The notes: a model not told the origin generated them from the letters alone. A stretch of 64,000 nucleotides of DNA from Nibribacter ruber (GCF_009913235.1 NZ_CP047897.1:2975001-3039000), one strand, 5' to 3'; positions 34,072 to 42,818 are shown, counted from the first letter of the stretch. Numbers and translations: made by a program.

Positions 34072-34275
34072 TTAGTTGCCAGCGCCCAGCGTCAAGGTGT
34101 CTGAGGTGATGGAAACGTCTTTGGTGGTATCTGCTGCTACGGTGGTGGTGTCTGTAGTAGTAACAGTAGTCGTGTCAGTAGTGGTGGTTTCGGCGGTTTC
34201 TGCCTCAGTGCCCTTTTTCATATCTGAGCAAGACATAAAGGAAAGAAGCGCCACAACGGTTAATAATTTTTTCAT
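34072..34275 (-). CDS. Small Thr-rich lipoprotein
   Basis: 67 residues: signal peptide with lipobox LSFMSC (Cys16), then a low-complexity Thr/Asp-rich tail made of TTTDTTTVTTTDTTTV-like units, ending in SDTLTLGAGN. An exported lipid-anchored peptide, probably a flexible spacer; function unknown. Small repeat-rich lipoproteins like this are common in Bacteroidota. GC and codon use are like the right flank rather than the island. A terminator follows. Confidence 0.7.
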   Translation of the reverse strand: MKKLLTVVALLSFMSCSDMKKGTEAETAETTTTDTTTVTTTDTTTVAADTTKDVSITSDTLTLGAGN

Positions 34276-34471
34276 AAGGGTATAGCGGATAAGGTTTTAA
34301 GATTAAATAGAAGTTGAAGGTATTGATGAATTACCATATATGCAATTTTCTATATGGTGGTCATGGGACAAAAAGGCGGATATGGTACATGAATACCAAG
34401 ACGTGTCCTGCGGTGGTGCAAGGCAAACGTATGACGCCATGGTAGATGAAAGGCTTTGGTTATAAGTCTTT

Positions 34472-34508
34472 CGTTTTTAGCCCAATTCCTGCAAAACACC
34501 CCAAAAAC
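34472..34508. repeat. Palindromic intergenic repeat, copy 7
   Basis: CGTTTTTAGCCCA and CACCCCAAAAACA arms, weak pairing; it is directly followed by a terminator hairpin at 34511. Confidence 0.7.
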
Positions 34509-34510
34509 AA

Positions 34511-34542
34511 AAATCCCGCTCCAATTGCTTGAAGCGGGATTT
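34511..34542 (-). terminator. Terminator hairpin downstream of tRNA-Phe
   Basis: AAATCCCGCT (34511-34520) pairs with AGCGGGATTT (34533-34542). On the minus strand it ends with a T run, as expected for the end of the tRNA transcript. Confidence 0.7.
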
Positions 34543-34552
34543 GCTGTTGTAC

Positions 34553-34628
34553 TGGTGGTGATGATTGGAATCGAACCAACGACACAAGGATTTTCAGTCC
34601 TTTGCTCTACCGACTGAGCTACATCACC
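34553..34628 (-). tRNA. tRNA-Phe (GAA), with encoded CCA
   Basis: Reading the minus strand from 34628: acceptor GGTGATG (pairing with CATCACC at 34563-34557), D arm with GCTCAG...GAGC, anticodon arm GGACTGAAAATCC with anticodon GAA, variable loop, T arm GGTTCGATTCC, discriminator A and an encoded CCA (34555-34553). All four stems form. It has its own promoter and terminator. Its 3' end points towards the defence island, but no copy of that end was found at the island's left edge. Confidence 0.96.
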
Positions 34629-34686
34629 AGCACTTTTTCTTAACTAGTCTAACAGTCTGTTACTGCCGTTCCCGTTAAAAAGTATG

Positions 34687-34716
34687 CAAAGGTAAGCAGG
34701 CAGACCACATTTGCAA
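34687..34716 (-). promoter_or_regulatory. Promoter of tRNA-Phe
   Basis: On the minus strand, TTG (34716-34714), 19 bases, TACCTTTG (34694-34687): an exact Bacteroidota-type promoter about 59 bases before the tRNA 5' end. Confidence 0.7.
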
Positions 34717-34810
34717 AACTTCTGGCAAAAAAATCTTTTACCGGCTTTTGCGAATAGTTTACTAAATTCGTTCGTAGTAGAAGCAGATTTCAACGCTAAA
34801 CTCCTTTCCT

Positions 34811-36163
34811 GTGATCAATTCTATCGTCTTTATTCTGGTGGCTGCGCTGGGTATCGGTCTGTTTGTCTGGCAGATCCGCAAGATCACGCGCAACATTAAC
34901 CTGGGCCGTGACAAAGTCATTTCGGGCAACACGCCAGAGCGCGTCAACAAGCTTTTATTGATTGCCTTTGGGCAACAAAAAATGTTTAAGCGCCCCTTGC
35001 CGGCCGTCTTGCACCTGTTTGTCTATGTGGGTTTCCTGGTGATTAACATTGAAGTGCTGGAGATTTTCATTGACGGCATCTTCGGGACGCACCGCGTGCT
35101 AGGCTTCATGGGCCCCGTGTATGACGCCTTGATTGGCTTCAATGAGATTCTGGCGTTTTTGGTAATTATTGCCTGCGTTATTTTCCTGGCCCGCCGCAAC
35201 ATCACCAAAGTTCCCCGCCTGACTACCAGCCCAGAGATGCGTGCCTGGCCGAAGATGGACGCCAACATCATTCTGATGATTGAGATCGTGTTGATGGTGG
35301 CCTTGTTTGTCTTTAACATAGCTGACCAGAAACTACACCTATTGCGCGGCGCCGAACTGGCGGGCGCGTTCCCCATCACCGGTCCTTTGGTGGACTTGTT
35401 CGGGAGCAATCCAGAGTCCTTGCATTTGATAGAGCGCACTGGTTGGTGGTTCCACATCATTGGCATTCTGGCGTTCATGAACTACCTGCCCAGTTCCAAG
35501 CACTTGCACATTGTGACCGCGTTCCCTAACGTGTACTACAGCAAAGTAGAGCCGAAGGGCCAGTTCAGCAACGTAGAAAGCATCACGCATGAAATAAAAG
35601 CGATGATGGACCCAAGCTATCAGGTACCAGCTTTACCAGAAGGCGCTGAGCCGCAGAAGTTCGGGGTGAAGGACGTGGAAGACCTAAGCTGGAAACAACT
35701 CCTGGATTCTTATTCCTGTACCGAGTGCGGCCGTTGTACCAGCGTGTGCCCGGCTAACTTGACGGGTAAGTTGCTATCGCCAAGAAAGATTGTGATGGAC
35801 ACCCGTGACCGCATGGAAGAGAAAGGTGAATCGCCGCTCATCTTTGACCCGGCTAACTACAAAACCGAGTCTGAGCGCGTGAAGGTGACTGAGGAGAGAA
35901 CTTTGCTACGCGGCTACGTGACGCCAGAAGAACTGTGGGCCTGTACCACTTGCAACGCCTGCGTAGAGTCTTGCCCGGTGAACATTGACCAGCTTTCTTC
36001 TATTATGGATATGCGCCGCTACTTGGTGCTAGAAGAATCGGCGGCGCCAGCTTCTTTGAACACCATGTTCAACAACATTGAGAACAACGGTGCGCCATGG
36101 GCCTTCTCACCAAGCGACCGCTTCAATTGGGCAGACAACCTGTTCGTGGCCTCCAAAAACTAA
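34811..36163 (+). CDS. Membrane (Fe-S)-binding protein, heterodisulfide reductase C/D-like
   Basis: 450 residues: about five N-terminal transmembrane helices (2-20, 65-85, 105-125, 155-175, 215-235), then a soluble domain with two 4Fe-4S motifs, CTECGRCTSVCP (about 302-313) and CTTCNACVESCP (about 378-389). This is the layout of a membrane electron carrier that passes electrons between a quinone pool and a cytoplasmic partner. The start is GTG (34811). The partner with CCG domains follows at 36317; together they resemble the HdrD/GlpC type split in two. The donor is not known. Confidence 0.88.
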   Translation: MINSIVFILVAALGIGLFVWQIRKITRNINLGRDKVISGNTPERVNKLLLIAFGQQKMFKRPLPAVLHLFVYVGFLVINIEVLEIFIDGIFGTHRVLGFMGPVYDALIGFNEILAFLVIIACVIFLARRNITKVPRLTTSPEMRAWPKMDANIILMIEIVLMVALFVFNIADQKLHLLRGAELAGAFPITGPLVDLFGSNPESLHLIERTGWWFHIIGILAFMNYLPSSKHLHIVTAFPNVYYSKVEPKGQFSNVESITHEIKAMMDPSYQVPALPEGAEPQKFGVKDVEDLSWKQLLDSYSCTECGRCTSVCPANLTGKLLSPRKIVMDTRDRMEEKGESPLIFDPANYKTESERVKVTEERTLLRGYVTPEELWACTTCNACVESCPVNIDQLSSIMDMRRYLVLEESAAPASLNTMFNNIENNGAPWAFSPSDRFNWADNLFVASKN

Positions 36164-36316
36164 ACGCTTCCTCTAACTCAGGGAGAAGAAAAATAACCTC
36201 TGCTGAACTACTAGAAATAGCACATCAGCACGTTAAATAATTAACATATTAAGTGTTTGGTGGCTTATCTGATAAAATAGCACATCAGCACATTAAGAAA
36301 TTAGCACATTAATACA
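36164..36316. repeat. Direct-repeat spacer between the two Fe-S genes
   Basis: Two copies of a unit like TAGCACATCAGCACATTAA (36218-36236 with a G variant, and 36278-36296) with further AGCACATTAA pieces (36303-36312), reaching up to the next start codon. Related units recur at 37441-37475 and 50012. Unit lengths and spacing are irregular, so it is not a CRISPR. Confidence 0.65.
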
Positions 36317-37123
36317 ATGTCAGAAAAAAGACAGATAGAAGTACCGGTAATGGCAGACCTAGCCGCCCGCGGCGAATCTCCGGAAGTATTGTTTTGGGTA
36401 GGCTGTGCCGGCGCTTTTGATGACCGTTACAAGAACGTGACCCGTGCCTTTGTGCGCATCTTGGAGCACGTGGGCACCAAGTACGCCGTGCTGGGCATGG
36501 AAGAATCCTGCACCGGCGACCCTGCCAAGCGCGCTGGTAACGAGTTCCTGTTCCAGATGCAGGCCATGACCAACATCGCCACACTAGACGGCTACGGCAT
36601 TAAAACCATTGTGACGGCCTGTCCGCATTGCTTCAACACCATCAAGAACGAGTACCCGGCCTTAGGCGGAAACTACGAAGTCATTCACCACTCCACCTTC
36701 TTGCAAAACCTTATCAATGAGGGCAAGGTAAAGATTCAGGGAGGCGGCGAGTTCAAAGGCAAGCGCATCACGTTCCATGACTCATGCTACCTGGGCCGCG
36801 CCAATGACATTTATGAAGCTCCGCGCGAAGTGTTAGCCGCTTTGGATGCCGACCTGGTAGAAATGAAGCGTAGCCGCGCCAACGGTTTGTGCTGTGGGGC
36901 TGGTGGTGCCCAGATGTGGAAAGAGCCAGAGCCAGGTAAGAAAGACATCAACGTAGAACGCGCCGAAGAAGCCTTAGGCACCGGTGCCACCATCATTGCC
37001 AGCGCGTGTCCGTTCTGTATGACCATGATGTCTGATGGCGTAAAAAGCCAAAACCAAGAAGATAACGTACAAGTATTTGATATTGCAGAACTGATAGCCC
37101 AGGCCGAAGGTTTGAACGCCTAG
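36317..37123 (+). CDS. (Fe-S)-binding protein with two CCG domains (HdrB-like)
   Basis: 268 residues. Two cysteine-rich CCG domains: the first around TACPHCFNT with upstream ESCTGDPAKR, the second at NGLCCGAGGAQMW with SACPFCMTMM. These bind an unusual 4Fe-4S cluster in heterodisulfide-reductase-like enzymes. It is probably the soluble partner of the membrane protein 150 bases upstream. In Bacteroidota this pair is widespread and thought to work in central electron flow, but the reaction is not established. Confidence 0.88.
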   Translation: MSEKRQIEVPVMADLAARGESPEVLFWVGCAGAFDDRYKNVTRAFVRILEHVGTKYAVLGMEESCTGDPAKRAGNEFLFQMQAMTNIATLDGYGIKTIVTACPHCFNTIKNEYPALGGNYEVIHHSTFLQNLINEGKVKIQGGGEFKGKRITFHDSCYLGRANDIYEAPREVLAALDADLVEMKRSRANGLCCGAGGAQMWKEPEPGKKDINVERAEEALGTGATIIASACPFCMTMMSDGVKSQNQEDNVQVFDIAELIAQAEGLNA

Positions 37124-37174
37124 TTTGTAGTATCAAGTAGCACGTATTAGTAGCAAGACACATTGTCCACAGTC

Positions 37175-37211
37175 ATTTTTAGCCTGATTTGTAGAAAACA
37201 GGCCAAAAACG
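37175..37211. repeat. Palindromic intergenic repeat, copy 8
   Basis: ATTTTTAGCCTG and CAGGCCAAAAACG arms; one of two copies in the same gap. Confidence 0.8.
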
Positions 37212-37224
37212 ACAAACCAAAATC

Positions 37225-37352
37225 CCTGCTTCAAGTTTCTAACTTGGAGCAACCATTGGCGCAAGTTTTCAACTTGCGTTTATTGGTAATAGTGGATTAC
37301 GGAAGTTGAAAACTTCCACCATCACAACCACAAGCTACAAGCTTGCGGTAGA
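37225..37352. repeat. Cluster of four small hairpins
   Basis: Four short palindromes in a row: TGCTTCAAGTT...AACTTGGAGCA; CGCAAGTTTTCAACTTGCG; GGAAGTTGAAAACTTCC; CAAGCTACAAGCTTG. They share the theme CAAG-TT / AACTTG, in a gap of 354 bases with no gene, flanked by two copies of the window-wide palindrome. Confidence 0.6.
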
Positions 37353-37372
37353 AGAAGACTTTCGTTTTTGGC

Positions 37373-37400
37373 CTGATTTCCAGAAAACAGGCTAAAAACG
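37373..37400. repeat. Palindromic intergenic repeat, copy 9
   Basis: CGTTTTTGGCCTG and CAGGCTAAAAACG arms with centre ATTTCCAGAAAA. Confidence 0.85.
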
Positions 37401-37477
37401 GAGAGTCTTACGTCTTACATCTTGTGTCCTGTGTCTTCCATTAGCACATCAGCACATTAAAACATTAGCACATTAAA

Positions 37478-37972
37478 ATGTACGTTCCGTTTCATCAGTT
37501 GCCTCCGCATAGCCGCCTCTGGATTTACCAGCTGGACCGGCCGCTTTCTGACCAGGAAGCAAAGGCCATGGAACAAAAGCTGGAGGAGTTTGTAACCGAG
37601 TGGAGCAGTCACGGCAACGACCTGCAGGCGTCTTTCCAGATAAAGGAAAAGCAGTTTGTGGTGTTGGCCACCAATGAGCAGGTGGCCTCGGCTAGTGGTT
37701 GTTCCATTGACAAGTCTGTGAATTTTTTACGGCAATTAGAGCAGGAGTTTCGCGTTCAATTATTTGATAGGACGCAGTTGGCGTTCCAGCAAGACGGAGA
37801 CGTGCACTTGGTGCCCATGGCGCAGATAAAAGCCGAAGTGGAGAAAGGCACCCTGTCGCCGGACTCATTGTATTTTGATACCTTAGTTTCTACCGTGGGC
37901 GGCCTGCAACAGCAATGGCCCGTTCCCGCAAAAGATACCTGGCTGGCGCGTTATTTTCAGCCTGTGTCCTAA
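37478..37972 (+). CDS. Conserved hypothetical protein upstream of the PorE-like gene
   Basis: 164 residues, soluble, no signal peptide. It starts MYVPFHQLPPHSRLWIYQLDRPL, has GCSIDKSVNFLRQLEQEF in the middle (a helix with conserved-looking Cys), and ends WLARYFQPVS. Proteins with this pattern are found across Bacteroidota next to outer-membrane genes and are sometimes labelled 'ABC transporter ATPase' by mistake: no nucleotide-binding motif is present. It starts 12 bases before the next gene's ATG region, so the two are likely co-transcribed. Function unknown. Confidence 0.75.
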   Translation: MYVPFHQLPPHSRLWIYQLDRPLSDQEAKAMEQKLEEFVTEWSSHGNDLQASFQIKEKQFVVLATNEQVASASGCSIDKSVNFLRQLEQEFRVQLFDRTQLAFQQDGDVHLVPMAQIKAEVEKGTLSPDSLYFDTLVSTVGGLQQQWPVPAKDTWLARYFQPVS

Positions 37973-37984
37973 CATCTTTACCAT

Positions 37985-39895
37985 ATGATGCGACACTACA
38001 AAACGCTTGGGGCACTGGCCCTTCTAGTTGCTCTCAACGGGTGCGGCCCGTTTAAATCGTCTTTGTCTAAAGGCGACAAGGACTTTAAGCAGGGAGAATA
38101 CCAACTGGCCATTGAGCACTACCAAGCCGCTTTAAAGAACAGTCGCAACGCCAGAACGGCCAACTTTAAACTAGCCGAAGCCTACCGCCTGTCTAACCGA
38201 CTTCCGCAGGCCGAACCGTTTTACAAAGCCGCCATTGACGCTGGGCAGAAGAGCGAGGAAACCTTGTTCCGCTACGGCATGGCCCTGAAAGCCGTGGGTA
38301 GATATGAAGAGGCCGCCGCCCAACTACAGCAATACTTAGCAGTAGCCGCCAACAAGACCTTTATTGCCATTGCCAGCCGCGAGGTAGAGAACCTCAAGCA
38401 GGTACCGGCTATCTTGAATACACCTACCTACCAGGTAATTGAGCCTTTTAAAGCCGCCAACACGGCAGCCTCAGACTTCGGGCCGGTAGTGCACCAAGGG
38501 CAGTTGATGTTTGCCTCTACCCGTGAGACCCAGGTGTACAAGGGCAACGGCGAAGGCTTCCAGGATTTATATGTGGTCACCCAGAATGACACCACGGGCA
38601 GTGCGGTTTCTTTTGGGGAGCCTGTGAACTCTGTAGGCATCCATGAAGCCACGCCTACGTTCACCAACGAAGGTCGCACCATGATTTTTGCCCGAAGCAA
38701 CAGCGGCAAGAAGAAAGGCCGCCAAGACGTGGATTTGTTTGTGTCCCAGTTCAAGACTGGCAAATGGTCTGACCCTACCATCTTAAGTTTCAACGATGAT
38801 GCCGCCTGGGATGCCACACCGGCGTTCTCGCCAGACGGTAAAACCTTATATTTCTCCTCAGACCGCCGCGGTGGCCAGGGAGGCAATGATATCTGGAGCG
38901 CTACCTTAGATGAAGGTGGTCGTTTCTCGCGTCCGGTCAATCTGGGAGCTCCCATCAACACACCGGGCAATGAATCGTTTCCGCACGTAGCGCCAGATGG
39001 CACTTTGTACATCGCCTCAGACGGGCATCCGGGCTTGGGCGGGCTGGACTTGTTCAGAATCAATGGGGACTCTATTATCAACCTAGGTGCGCCTTTGAAT
39101 ACCGTAGGCGATGACTTTGCCATCTTCTACATAGACAAAGACAGAGGGTATTTCTCTTCTAACCGTGCTGGTGGCCAAGGAGGAGATGATATTTATGGCT
39201 TTGAGAAGCGTCAGCCTAAGCTGGTTAACTTCTTCGTGGACGGCCGCGTGGTAGAACGTAATGACAAAACCAACGCCACCACGGCCATGGGCAATATTCG
39301 CGTCACCTTGCAGAACGCCCAAGGACAGAAAGTGGCGGAGACTGTTTCTACTGCTGGTGGTGCTTTCAGCTTTAAGCTGGACACGGCCAGCGTGTATTCT
39401 GTCTTGGCAGAGCGCGAAGGCTACTTTGCCGCCCGTCAGTCAGTGATTACACAGGGCAAAACGCCGCCGCAAAGCCAACTGACTCAACCACTCACCGAGA
39501 TTAGACTCACCACCACGCTCACGCTCACTAAGATTGTGAAGAACAAAGCCATTGTGGTGGAGAACATCTTCTATGACTTTGACAAAGCCAACATTAGACC
39601 GGACGCGGCCATTGAGCTAGACAAGCTGGTGCAGACTTTGGTGGACAATCCTAAAATCACCATTGAGTTGAGCTCGCATACAGACAGCCGTGGTAATGAT
39701 TTGTACAACCAGGATTTGTCACAGCGCAGGGCCCAAAGTGCCGTGGATTACATTATCTCCAAAGGCATTGACAAGAACCGCATCACGGCCAAAGGATATG
39801 GCGAGTCAAGACCAGTGGTGAAGAATGCTAAAACCGAGGCTGAGCACCAACGCAACCGCCGCACGGAGTTCAAGGTAACCCGCATTGACGAGTAA
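37985..39895 (+). CDS. PorE-like OmpA family lipoprotein (TPR, beta-propeller, CRD, OmpA)
   Basis: 636 residues: signal peptide with lipobox LNGC (Cys20); TPR repeats (about 25-130); a PD40-type beta-propeller (about 150-410, with repeats such as FSPDGKTLYFSSDRRGG); a carboxypeptidase-regulatory-like fold (about 415-500); and an OmpA peptidoglycan-binding domain (about 515-633, FYDFDKANIRPDA, HTDSRG, NRITAKGYGES). This order matches PorE, which links the type IX secretion apparatus to peptidoglycan. The family has many paralogues, so PorE function is likely but not proven. It follows a conserved gene by 12 bases. Confidence 0.9.
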   Translation: MMRHYKTLGALALLVALNGCGPFKSSLSKGDKDFKQGEYQLAIEHYQAALKNSRNARTANFKLAEAYRLSNRLPQAEPFYKAAIDAGQKSEETLFRYGMALKAVGRYEEAAAQLQQYLAVAANKTFIAIASREVENLKQVPAILNTPTYQVIEPFKAANTAASDFGPVVHQGQLMFASTRETQVYKGNGEGFQDLYVVTQNDTTGSAVSFGEPVNSVGIHEATPTFTNEGRTMIFARSNSGKKKGRQDVDLFVSQFKTGKWSDPTILSFNDDAAWDATPAFSPDGKTLYFSSDRRGGQGGNDIWSATLDEGGRFSRPVNLGAPINTPGNESFPHVAPDGTLYIASDGHPGLGGLDLFRINGDSIINLGAPLNTVGDDFAIFYIDKDRGYFSSNRAGGQGGDDIYGFEKRQPKLVNFFVDGRVVERNDKTNATTAMGNIRVTLQNAQGQKVAETVSTAGGAFSFKLDTASVYSVLAEREGYFAARQSVITQGKTPPQSQLTQPLTEIRLTTTLTLTKIVKNKAIVVENIFYDFDKANIRPDAAIELDKLVQTLVDNPKITIELSSHTDSRGNDLYNQDLSQRRAQSAVDYIISKGIDKNRITAKGYGESRPVVKNAKTEAEHQRNRRTEFKVTRIDE

Positions 39896-39931
39896 GCCTT
39901 CACAGAGATTTCATTTGAATTAATAAAATGT

Positions 39932-39969
39932 CGTTTTCGGCCTGTTTTCCAGAAAGCAGGCCGAAAACG
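39932..39969. repeat. Palindromic intergenic repeat, copy 10
   Basis: CGTTTTCGGCCTG and CAGGCCGAAAACG arms. The T/A pair of the consensus is C/G on both sides, a clear compensating change. Confidence 0.9.
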
Positions 39970-39983
39970 TTTTTAGAGTGCCC

Positions 39984-40925
39984 ATGGAGCTACAAAGGCT
40001 AAGCGCAGAAACATACGAAGCAATTTTCCCGGCGCCCTACCATGTCTACAATTCCGTGGGCTTCAACCAATTCAACGCAGATAGACTGGGGTTGGAATTG
40101 CACTGCCTCGCGTTCAAAACCAAAAAGTATAGGCTGGGTCTGTTGGGAGTTGTACAGGACGGTGTCTTTAAATCTCCTTTCTCAGCGCCCTTCGGTGGAT
40201 TTTCTTTTGTGAAGGACGATGTGCGCATTCAACATCTGGACCAGGCGCTGGATTCATTGCAAGAGTATTGCCTTGCAGAAGGCGTTTCTAGGATTGAATT
40301 CACGCTTCCGCCGCTGTTCTATAATCCCAGTTTTCTTGGCAAGTCTTATAATGCTTTGCATAGCCATGGCTTTACAGTCATGCAATTGGAGTTGAATCAT
40401 TCCGTGCATCTGGCCGGGCAAACCATAGAAAGCTATCAAGAGACATTTAGACGAAACGCCCAGAAGAATCTGGCCATTGCCGTGACCAAAGACTTCTCCT
40501 TTTCTGTTTGCGAGACCGAGGAAGAGAAACGACTGGCGTATGAAGTTATCAAGCAGAATCGCTTCACCAGAACCAAGCCCCTGCGCATGTCCTTGGAGCA
40601 GTTGCTCCAGACAGGTTCGCTCATTCCTTCGGATTTCTTTTTGGTACGATTGGCGGGTGCGCCAGTAGCGGCGGCCATTGTTTTTCAGGTAGCCAAAGAT
40701 GTGGTGCAGATTATCTACTGGGGAGACTTGCCCGAGTTGTCCAGCAATAGAACCATGAACTACCTGTCTTTCCAATTGGTGCAATACTATTTAGACAAAG
40801 GCGTGCAGGTGATAGACGTGGGCTATTCCACAGAGGATAGTGTGCCTAACTACGGGTTGTGTGACTTTAAGGAAAGCATTGGCTGTACGGCCTATCCTAA
40901 GCTTTCTTTCAGCAAGACGTTATAG
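39984..40925 (+). CDS. GNAT/FemAB-like acyltransferase
   Basis: 313 residues. The core has the FemAB-like double GNAT pattern: a first half with YHVYNSVGFNQFNAD and PFGGFS, and a second half with ETFRRNAQKNLAIAV, GAPVAAAIVF, YWGDLPELSSNRTMNYLSFQLVQYYLDKG and the typical DFGYS-like IDVGYSTE. Proteins like this transfer acyl or aminoacyl groups to sugars or peptides of the cell envelope; the substrate here is unknown. A GTG at 39978 is two codons upstream; the ATG at 39984 is more likely. It starts 15 bases after a palindromic repeat. Confidence 0.82.
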   Translation: MELQRLSAETYEAIFPAPYHVYNSVGFNQFNADRLGLELHCLAFKTKKYRLGLLGVVQDGVFKSPFSAPFGGFSFVKDDVRIQHLDQALDSLQEYCLAEGVSRIEFTLPPLFYNPSFLGKSYNALHSHGFTVMQLELNHSVHLAGQTIESYQETFRRNAQKNLAIAVTKDFSFSVCETEEEKRLAYEVIKQNRFTRTKPLRMSLEQLLQTGSLIPSDFFLVRLAGAPVAAAIVFQVAKDVVQIIYWGDLPELSSNRTMNYLSFQLVQYYLDKGVQVIDVGYSTEDSVPNYGLCDFKESIGCTAYPKLSFSKTL

Positions 40926-40978
40926 GGGTGAAGAGGAGGGAAGCCAGCTCCGGGATTATTTTCATGGGAATCAGAATA

Positions 40979-41003
40979 AAAGCCTTCAAACCCAGAAGGC
41001 TTT
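40979..41003 (+). terminator. Terminator after the FemAB-like gene
   Basis: AAAGCCTTC (40979-40987) pairs with GAAGGCTTT (40995-41003), followed by CTTATTTTTA. Confidence 0.7.
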
Positions 41004-41033
41004 CTTATTTTTACCCCAACAAAAGCACGGCCG

Positions 41034-41071
41034 CGTTTTTGGCCTGTTTCTGTGAAAGTAGCCTAATAACG
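41034..41071. repeat. Palindromic intergenic repeat, copy 11
   Basis: CGTTTTTGGCCTG and TAGCCTAATAACG arms, partly decayed; upstream of purM. Confidence 0.75.
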
Positions 41072-41106
41072 GCTTTCATCTTTCCACCATTCCAGAGAAG
41101 CCCACC

Positions 41107-42276
41107 ATGGAAAACCGGTACCTGCAACGCGGCGTGTCTGCCTCCAAAGAAGATGTGCACAACGCCATCCAGAACATTGACAAAGGCCTCTTCCCCAAAG
41201 CCTTCTGCAAAATCATCCCAGACCTGTTGGTAGGCGACCCCGAGTACTGCAACATCATGCACGCCGACGGCGCCGGCACCAAATCTGCGCTAGCATATCT
41301 GTACTGGAAAGAAACCGGCGACCTCTCCGTCTGGAAAGGCATTGCCCAAGACGCCATTGTCATGAACACCGATGACCTGCTGTGCGTGGGTGCCACCGAA
41401 AACATTTTACTGTCCTCTACCATTGGCCGTAACAAAAACTTGGTGCCCGGCGAGGTGATTGCCGCCATCATCAACGGCACCGAGGAAGTCTTGCAGATGC
41501 TACGGGACAACGGCATTGGCATTTACAGCACTGGCGGCGAGACCGCCGACGTGGGCGATTTGGTGCGCACCATCATTGTGGACAGCACCGTGACGGCCCG
41601 CATGAAACGCTCTGAGGTCATTTCCAACCACACCATCCAGCCCGGCGATGTGATTGTAGGCTTCGCGTCGTACGGACAGGCGACCTATGAGAGCGAATAC
41701 AACGGCGGCATGGGCAGCAACGGCCTTACCAGCGCCCGTCATGACGTCTTCGCCAATTACCTGGCCCAGGCCTACCCAGAAAGCTTTGACCCCGCGGTGC
41801 CTTCTGATTTGGTATACTCTGGCTCCTGCAAACTCACCGATGTCAATGAAGAAACCGGCCTGACTGTTGGGAAACTAGTCTTGTCACCTACCAGAACCTA
41901 CGCGCCCTTGGTGCAGGCCATCTTGAAAGACTACCGAAGCCAACTGCACGGCATGGTGCATTGCAGTGGTGGCGCGCAGACCAAGGTGTTGCACTTCACA
42001 GAGAACGTCCATATCATCAAAGACAACCTCTTGCCGGTGCCTCCGCTGTTCAGGCTCATTCAAGAGCAAAGCAACACCAGTTGGCAGGAAATGTACAAGG
42101 TCTTCAACATGGGCCACCGCCTGGAACTGTACGTGCCTCAGGAAATAGCCGAAGACTTGGTGAACATCGGCAAGTCCTTCAACATAGACTCCCAAATCAT
42201 TGGCCGCGTAGAAGCGAGTGAGAAGAATGAGTTGACTATTAAGAGCCCGTACGGCGAGTTTTATTACGAAGGGTAA
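41107..42276 (+). CDS. purM: Phosphoribosylformylglycinamidine cyclo-ligase (AIR synthase)
   Basis: Closes the imidazole ring in purine synthesis with ATP. 389 residues with the PurM fold: HADGAGTKSALAYLYW, the ATP-binding MNTDDLLCVGATE, STGGETADVGD and the later GMVHCSGGAQTKVLHF. The length and the SGGA form fit the Bacteroidota variety of PurM, which is longer than the E. coli enzyme (about 345). It is followed by a membrane-anchored hypothetical gene after 18 bases. Confidence 0.93.
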   Translation: MENRYLQRGVSASKEDVHNAIQNIDKGLFPKAFCKIIPDLLVGDPEYCNIMHADGAGTKSALAYLYWKETGDLSVWKGIAQDAIVMNTDDLLCVGATENILLSSTIGRNKNLVPGEVIAAIINGTEEVLQMLRDNGIGIYSTGGETADVGDLVRTIIVDSTVTARMKRSEVISNHTIQPGDVIVGFASYGQATYESEYNGGMGSNGLTSARHDVFANYLAQAYPESFDPAVPSDLVYSGSCKLTDVNEETGLTVGKLVLSPTRTYAPLVQAILKDYRSQLHGMVHCSGGAQTKVLHFTENVHIIKDNLLPVPPLFRLIQEQSNTSWQEMYKVFNMGHRLELYVPQEIAEDLVNIGKSFNIDSQIIGRVEASEKNELTIKSPYGEFYYEG

Positions 42277-42294
42277 GGTGACAGGCAAAGCGGT

Positions 42295-42654
42295 ATGCAG
42301 AAAGCCATAAAGTCAATATTGATGACCTTGCTGTTCCTTTTTGCCGGAGTAGGAGTGGTTGCTTCAGGATTGTTACTGCGGGAAGTGTATCTAGAGAGTA
42401 GGTATGAAAAGCTCTACATCAGGAACTGCCACAAAGTAAAAGCTGGAATGACCTTGGAAGAGGCCAAAGTGGCCATGGGCGGCAGTCGTTACTATGAGCA
42501 TCTTAAAAGCTTTTCCTATGAGACTACATTTGAGAAAGGAAAACCAACTGCGTTTTTATTGACCTATCCAACAAGCGGCGCCTCTTATACAGTTGCTATA
42601 GAATATGACCCGACCACGGGTTTGGTAAAAGAAGTTGAGTGCTCAGGCTATTGA
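42295..42654 (+). CDS. Small membrane-anchored hypothetical protein, BamE/SmpA-like
   Basis: 119 residues. One N-terminal transmembrane or signal helix (about 7-28), then a small domain starting CHKVKAGMTLEEAKVAMGGSRYYEHLKSFSYE and ending VAIEYDPTTGLVKEVECSGY. A 'VK-GMTLEEA' helix followed by strands ending in a D-P-x-T-G-x-V turn resembles the BamE/SmpA fold of small envelope proteins, but that is an inference. It lacks the lipobox Cys. The gene is 18 bases after purM. Confidence 0.68.
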   Translation: MQKAIKSILMTLLFLFAGVGVVASGLLLREVYLESRYEKLYIRNCHKVKAGMTLEEAKVAMGGSRYYEHLKSFSYETTFEKGKPTAFLLTYPTSGASYTVAIEYDPTTGLVKEVECSGY

Positions 42655-42698
42655 AGAATTTATCCCAAAGAGATTCTTGTAAATATCAATCCCTTCTT

Positions 42699-42736
42699 CG
42701 TTTTTGGCCTGTTTTACAGAAAGTAAGCCAAAAACG
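42699..42736. repeat. Palindromic intergenic repeat, copy 12
   Basis: CGTTTTTGGCCTG and TAAGCCAAAAACG arms, with centre TTTTACAGAAA. Confidence 0.85.
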
Positions 42737-42818
42737 GAAAAGGGATTCATTTTAAATATAGAATTGGCACAATACTTGGATAAGGCTTTACATGAGTTTT
42801 ACCTAAAGAATTACAGCC

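Noticed and set aside
34553-34628. tRNA-Phe as the integration site of the defence island
   Set aside because: Its 3' end faces the island, but about 600 bases of native-looking sequence lie between, no copy of the tRNA end was found near 14.86 kb, and no integrase gene exists in the island.
36218-36312. CRISPR-like direct repeats
   Set aside because: Units are short, differ in length and have no regular spacers; no cas genes are present.
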